Assembly (NCBI GenBank): GCA_937959145.1
Contig: CALGMC010000201.1
Span: 1-9,596 of the forward strand
From: an uncultured Chlorobiales bacterium
GTDB lineage: Bacteria; Bacteroidota; Chlorobiia; Chlorobiales; Thermochlorobacteraceae
DNA length: 9,596 nucleotides
Direction of reading: 5' to 3'
In this document: piece after piece, positions 6,872-9,596 of the stretch
Layout of the letters: every line of letters starts with the position of its first letter
Position numbering within the stretch: the first letter of the stretch is position 1
Notes under the pieces: model-generated
What the model saw: the letters and a program-made list of their open reading frames with translations, nothing else
The model's database searches: none
What the model was told of the DNA's origin: nothing
Translations under genes and position numbers: made by a program

Positions 6872-6925
6872 TCTCGCATTTCCGTTTTGCCTCTTCTTCT
6901 TTCATTCAACCTTAACACATCGCTT

Positions 6926-7705
6926 ATGACGACAAAACTTTTTGCCGCAATCATGTTCTTTGTCTTTTCCCTGCCCTTTGATGTTTCTGCACAGACCTCT
7001 TTCAAGCGTAGCGCACAGCCGACACAGCATGTTCGCCCGTTCATTACGGACGATGCGCGCGTGGTGGGCAATCGGCTATCGCAAATTGAGTCGTGGTATC
7101 GCCAAGATAAATTTGGCATTGAGCAGTGGGTTTTAGCGGCTTACGGTCCAACGCGCTGGCTTGAACTCACGCTTGGCGGGGTTTTTGGCGCGGAGCGTCT
7201 GCCAACCGCGAATGAATTTACGTTTGGCGTTCCGCTCGTGCAGGCGAAGTTTTTGTTTAAGGATTATTTGCCTTACGAATTGCCGGGTGTTGGCTTAGTG
7301 ATTGGCTCGTTTCTTCCATCGGGAAGCGGCGCACTCAAACCCGAAGGTTATGGCGCGTTTACCTTTCTCACCATCACACAATGTTTTGGAAAACTTAACG
7401 ATGTGCTCTTGCACTTCAATCTCGGCACAAACTACCTCGATGGCTCGCTCGCTGAAAAGTGGCTTCTCACTTGGGGATTCGGCACGCAGTTGCGCACCTT
7501 AGGCGGCTTTCACTTGGTTGCAGAAGTGTTTTCAGGCGACCCCTACGTGCCGGGCTCGGGGATTTCGTATCAAGTCGGCTTCCGTCATTTTTTCAGCGAC
7601 GATGTTCAAATTGATGGCACGTTCGGCAAAGGCATCGGCGGCGATAATCCGCTTCCGATTTGGTTCAGTTTTGGGATTCGCCTTGTCTTTCACACGTTTG
7701 AATAA
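6926..7705 (+). CDS. Exported, probable outer-membrane beta-barrel protein of unknown function
   Basis: This 259-residue protein has a signal peptide (MTTKLFAAIM, hydrophobic to about residue 20, ending SAQ) and then RPFITDDARVV (37-47), a motif I associate with uncharacterised exported proteins related to the Phenol_MetA_deg-like outer-membrane family. The remainder alternates hydrophobic and polar residues in short strands rich in Gly and aromatics (for example WLELTLGGVFG 78-88, GLVIGSFLPSG 123-133, WFSFGIRLVF 246-255), and the C-terminal strand is amphipathic and ends in aromatic residues, all of which fit a membrane beta-barrel. The start is ATG at 6926 because the in-frame ATG at 6797 would put repeat-derived sequence before the signal peptide. 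It stands alone, with repeats upstream and a shared terminator downstream. A transport or channel role is possible but not shown by the sequence. Confidence 0.8.
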   Translation: MTTKLFAAIMFFVFSLPFDVSAQTSFKRSAQPTQHVRPFITDDARVVGNRLSQIESWYRQDKFGIEQWVLAAYGPTRWLELTLGGVFGAERLPTANEFTFGVPLVQAKFLFKDYLPYELPGVGLVIGSFLPSGSGALKPEGYGAFTFLTITQCFGKLNDVLLHFNLGTNYLDGSLAEKWLLTWGFGTQLRTLGGFHLVAEVFSGDPYVPGSGISYQVGFRHFFSDDVQIDGTFGKGIGGDNPLPIWFSFGIRLVFHTFE

Positions 7706-7730
7706 GCACGGCGCGACATCAGCACAAAAC

Positions 7731-7764
7731 AAAAAGGGCGGATTTATATCCGCCCTGTCTTTTT
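7731..7764. terminator. Bidirectional intrinsic terminator between convergent genes
   Basis: AGGGCGGAT (7735-7743) and ATCCGCCCT (7748-7756) form a perfect 9-bp GC-rich stem with a TTAT loop. On the plus strand it is followed by GTCTTTTTCG, and on the minus strand by TTTTTGTTTTG, so it can stop transcription from both sides. It lies 29 bases after the stop of the barrel-like gene and about 22 bases past the end of the surface-protein gene on the other strand. Confidence 0.9.
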
Positions 7765-7778
7765 CGTTTCTGCGTGAA

Positions 7779-9596
7779 TTACTTCACAAGCAGCATTTTC
7801 TTCGTTGCCACGAAGTTATCGCTTCTCAATCGGTAGAAGTAAATACCGCTTGCAAATCCGCTTGCGTTCCATTGATAGCGATAGGAACCCGCGCTCAACT
7901 CGGCATTCACCAATGTGGCAACTTTTTGTCCGAGCACATTGTAAATCTCGAGCGTCGTTTTTCCTGCCTTCTCGAGCGCGAACTGAATCGTGGTTACAGG
8001 ATTGAACGGGTTCGGATAGTTTTGGTCGAGCGCGTATTCAAATGGCAGTTGAACGCCCCACACGCTTTGTCCACCAAGCGAGATATTGTGCCGTGTGCCA
8101 TCTAAATCGACGCTGACAAGTTTGTAGAAGTATTCCTTACCCGGTAGCGTGTTGCGGCTATCTTCATAGAGATACTTCGTTTCGGTGAGTTTTGTGCCTT
8201 GTCCGCGCAGCTTATCGGTTGTTTGGTAAGAGGCAATTTGCTCGAAGTTGCCGTTTTCGGTTTCGCTACGATAGAGCACGAAGCCAAGGTTGTCTTGTTC
8301 AGACGCCGTTTCCCATTGAATAACGGCGGTGCGTCCGTTTTTCGCGATGGCATTCAGCGAGAGCATGCTGACGGGAAGTGGGTTATCGGGCGTCAGCGAG
8401 CCAAGCGAGAAGAAGGTGGTTGCCGCAATGGTCGTTGCATTTGAGGTTACAAACCCTGTCGGCGTTGAGGTCGATGAGTTTGAGGCATCGCGTCCTTCAT
8501 TTGTCCAGTTGTTATTATCCGTAGAGCGTGCCACAACCAAGTCGCTCGGGTCTGTTACCACTTCATCGGGCTGATACTCGAGTCGGACTTGCGGCGAGGT
8601 TAAGGAGCCCACGGTCAGGTCAATGCTGTAGTAGCGCACCCCTGAAATGTTGTTCATTCCGCCGAGGCTTCCGGGTGTGGGTGCAGTGTTAATCATTTCG
8701 GCACGAACCGTTGAGCCTGCTGCCGCTGATGTGGTCGTAATTCTTACAGGTCGGTAGTTGAAGCCGTCGCCGATTGGGAAAATTCTTGTTCCACTTCCAG
8801 TTGGAATTTGAACAGCAAGGCGTCCATCGACGAAACTGTTGTTGCTTCCGCCCGAAATGTTTGTCGCTGTGTTGGTGTAGGTCAGCGTGTTTGAGCCCGA
8901 CATCAGCACGCGCGCATTGGTGAGCGTGAATGTATTTTGCACGGTCAAATTTGTTCCGAATGTAACCTCTGCCGCGTTGGTAGTGCCGCGATTGATGGTG
9001 AGGTCGCGCAGGGTTTGACCGCCCGCTGTGAAGTTGAGGGTTCCTGCTGAGGTGTTCGCCGTTCCGCCTACCGTCAAGTTTGAATTTGCGGAGCCTGTAA
9101 TCGTGCCCGAGCCTGTAACCGTGCCATTGATTGCCAGCGTATTTGGCACCGATGCACTTCCGCCGATGGTGAACTCGCCGCTTGTGAGCGTGAGCGTGCC
9201 GGGTATCGTGAGCGTGGTGGTTGCCGCCGCCGTTGCGAGCGTCAAGGAGCCGGCAGATTTGTTGACGGTCATGTTGTTGAAAGTCAGCGTGCCGCCGTCA
9301 GTGCGCGTGATGGTTTGCGCCCCCGTGCCGTTGAAGGTTACAGTTGAGGTGCCACCCGTAAAGTTTGATGTTGTTGCCGCAAGGTTAAAGTTACCGCCGA
9401 CCGTCAAGGCGTTGTTACTTGTAATGAGTGTTTTGCCCGCGCCAATGGTCAGGTTACCTTGAACGGTTGTTGCGCCTGCGAGGGTGCGATTATTGGTGCC
9501 GCCGCCGCTGAAGGTCAGATTGCCGTAGGTTACTGCCGCAACGGTTTGATTGCCATTGGCATTGTAATCGACCGTGCTGGTTGGCGCAAGCGAATA
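7779..9596 (-). CDS. Large T9SS-secreted surface protein: beta-helix-like repeats and C-terminal type A sorting domain; N-terminus beyond window edge
   Basis: The frame is open from the right edge to TAA at 7779-7781, giving 605 visible residues; the start and signal peptide lie outside. Residues 1 to about 250 are low-complexity Thr/Gly/Asn/Ser sequence with short repeated strands such as GNLTIGAGKTL, ALTVGGNFNLA and SNLTVGG, as in beta-helical adhesin or autotransporter-like stalks. A module with FVDGRLAVQI and FPIGDGFNYRPV (about 255-283) follows, then a fibronectin III-like domain (about 406-506, from LPVSMLSLNA). The end (about 524-605) is a type IX secretion sorting domain: NYPNPFNP, LEIYNVLGQKV, SGIYFYRL and the terminal KKMLLVK. 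Such domains guide export through the T9SS translocon and surface attachment or release. The role is probably adhesion, gliding-related or matrix-forming; no catalytic motif is visible. Initiation sites inside the visible part, such as a TTG at 9407, are not credible starts because the same repeats continue upstream in frame. Confidence 0.92.
   Translation of the reverse strand, partial: YSLAPTSTVDYNANGNQTVAAVTYGNLTFSGGGTNNRTLAGATTVQGNLTIGAGKTLITSNNALTVGGNFNLAATTSNFTGGTSTVTFNGTGAQTITRTDGGTLTFNNMTVNKSAGSLTLATAAATTTLTIPGTLTLTSGEFTIGGSASVPNTLAINGTVTGSGTITGSANSNLTVGGTANTSAGTLNFTAGGQTLRDLTINRGTTNAAEVTFGTNLTVQNTFTLTNARVLMSGSNTLTYTNTATNISGGSNNSFVDGRLAVQIPTGSGTRIFPIGDGFNYRPVRITTTSAAAGSTVRAEMINTAPTPGSLGGMNNISGVRYYSIDLTVGSLTSPQVRLEYQPDEVVTDPSDLVVARSTDNNNWTNEGRDASNSSTSTPTGFVTSNATTIAATTFFSLGSLTPDNPLPVSMLSLNAIAKNGRTAVIQWETASEQDNLGFVLYRSETENGNFEQIASYQTTDKLRGQGTKLTETKYLYEDSRNTLPGKEYFYKLVSVDLDGTRHNISLGGQSVWGVQLPFEYALDQNYPNPFNPVTTIQFALEKAGKTTLEIYNVLGQKVATLVNAELSAGSYRYQWNASGFASGIYFYRLRSDNFVATKKMLLVK

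Noticed and set aside
6797..6925. N-terminal extension of the barrel-like protein to ATG at 6797
   Set aside because: It is translated from repeat-type intergenic DNA and would bury the clear signal peptide that begins at 6926.
7518..8105. 195-codon open frame on the plus strand crossing the terminator
   Set aside because: It starts inside the barrel-like gene, runs through the terminator hairpin and then antisense to the T9SS sorting domain.
9028..9462. 144-codon Val/Pro-rich open frame on the plus strand
   Set aside because: It is antisense to the Thr/Gly repeat region; its Val/Pro bias simply mirrors the repeated codons on the other strand.

Overview
The window looks like an ordinary stretch of chromosome from a bacterium of the Bacteroidota/Chlorobiota/Ignavibacteriota group. 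The clearest marker is a very large surface protein ending in a type IX secretion (T9SS) sorting domain, with the NYPNPFNP start and the KKMLLVK end usual in non-Bacteroidia members. Poor Shine-Dalgarno sequences and two perfect TAnnTTTG boxes in front of genes agree with this. No species can be named from the sequence alone. I see no tRNA, rRNA, CRISPR array, transposase, phage gene or toxin-antitoxin pair.

Layout. Positions 1-2503 hold a tight minus-strand cluster, read from right to left: an enoyl-CoA hydratase/isomerase family protein, an exported SPOR-domain protein that overlaps it by 7 bp, and, after a 15 bp gap, a sigma-54 activator without an N-terminal sensor domain whose C-terminus lies beyond the left edge. 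Positions 2718-5084 (minus) encode a soluble three-PAS hybrid histidine kinase with a C-terminal receiver. A 92 bp divergent intergenic region separates it from a cytoplasmic GH13 glycosidase (5177-6628, plus). Positions 6629-6925 form a gene-free patch of inverted and degenerate dispersed-type repeats ending in a candidate promoter. It is followed by a predicted exported beta-barrel-like protein (6926-7705, plus). A strong bidirectional hairpin terminator at about 7731-7764 lies between this gene and the convergent T9SS cargo gene (7779 to past the right edge, minus).

How the genes might work together. The three left genes are almost certainly co-transcribed, but their products (acyl-CoA metabolism, envelope/peptidoglycan binding, sigma-54 transcription) do not form a recognised pathway. 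The activator has no receiver domain, so it is not an obvious phosphorelay partner of the kinase. The kinase and glycosidase share a divergent control region, which suggests nothing more than possible co-regulation. I found no convincing new multi-gene system. The points most worth a second look are the hydratase lacking one of the two classical catalytic glutamates, the unassigned GH13 type, the activator architecture and the repeat patch at 6629-6925.
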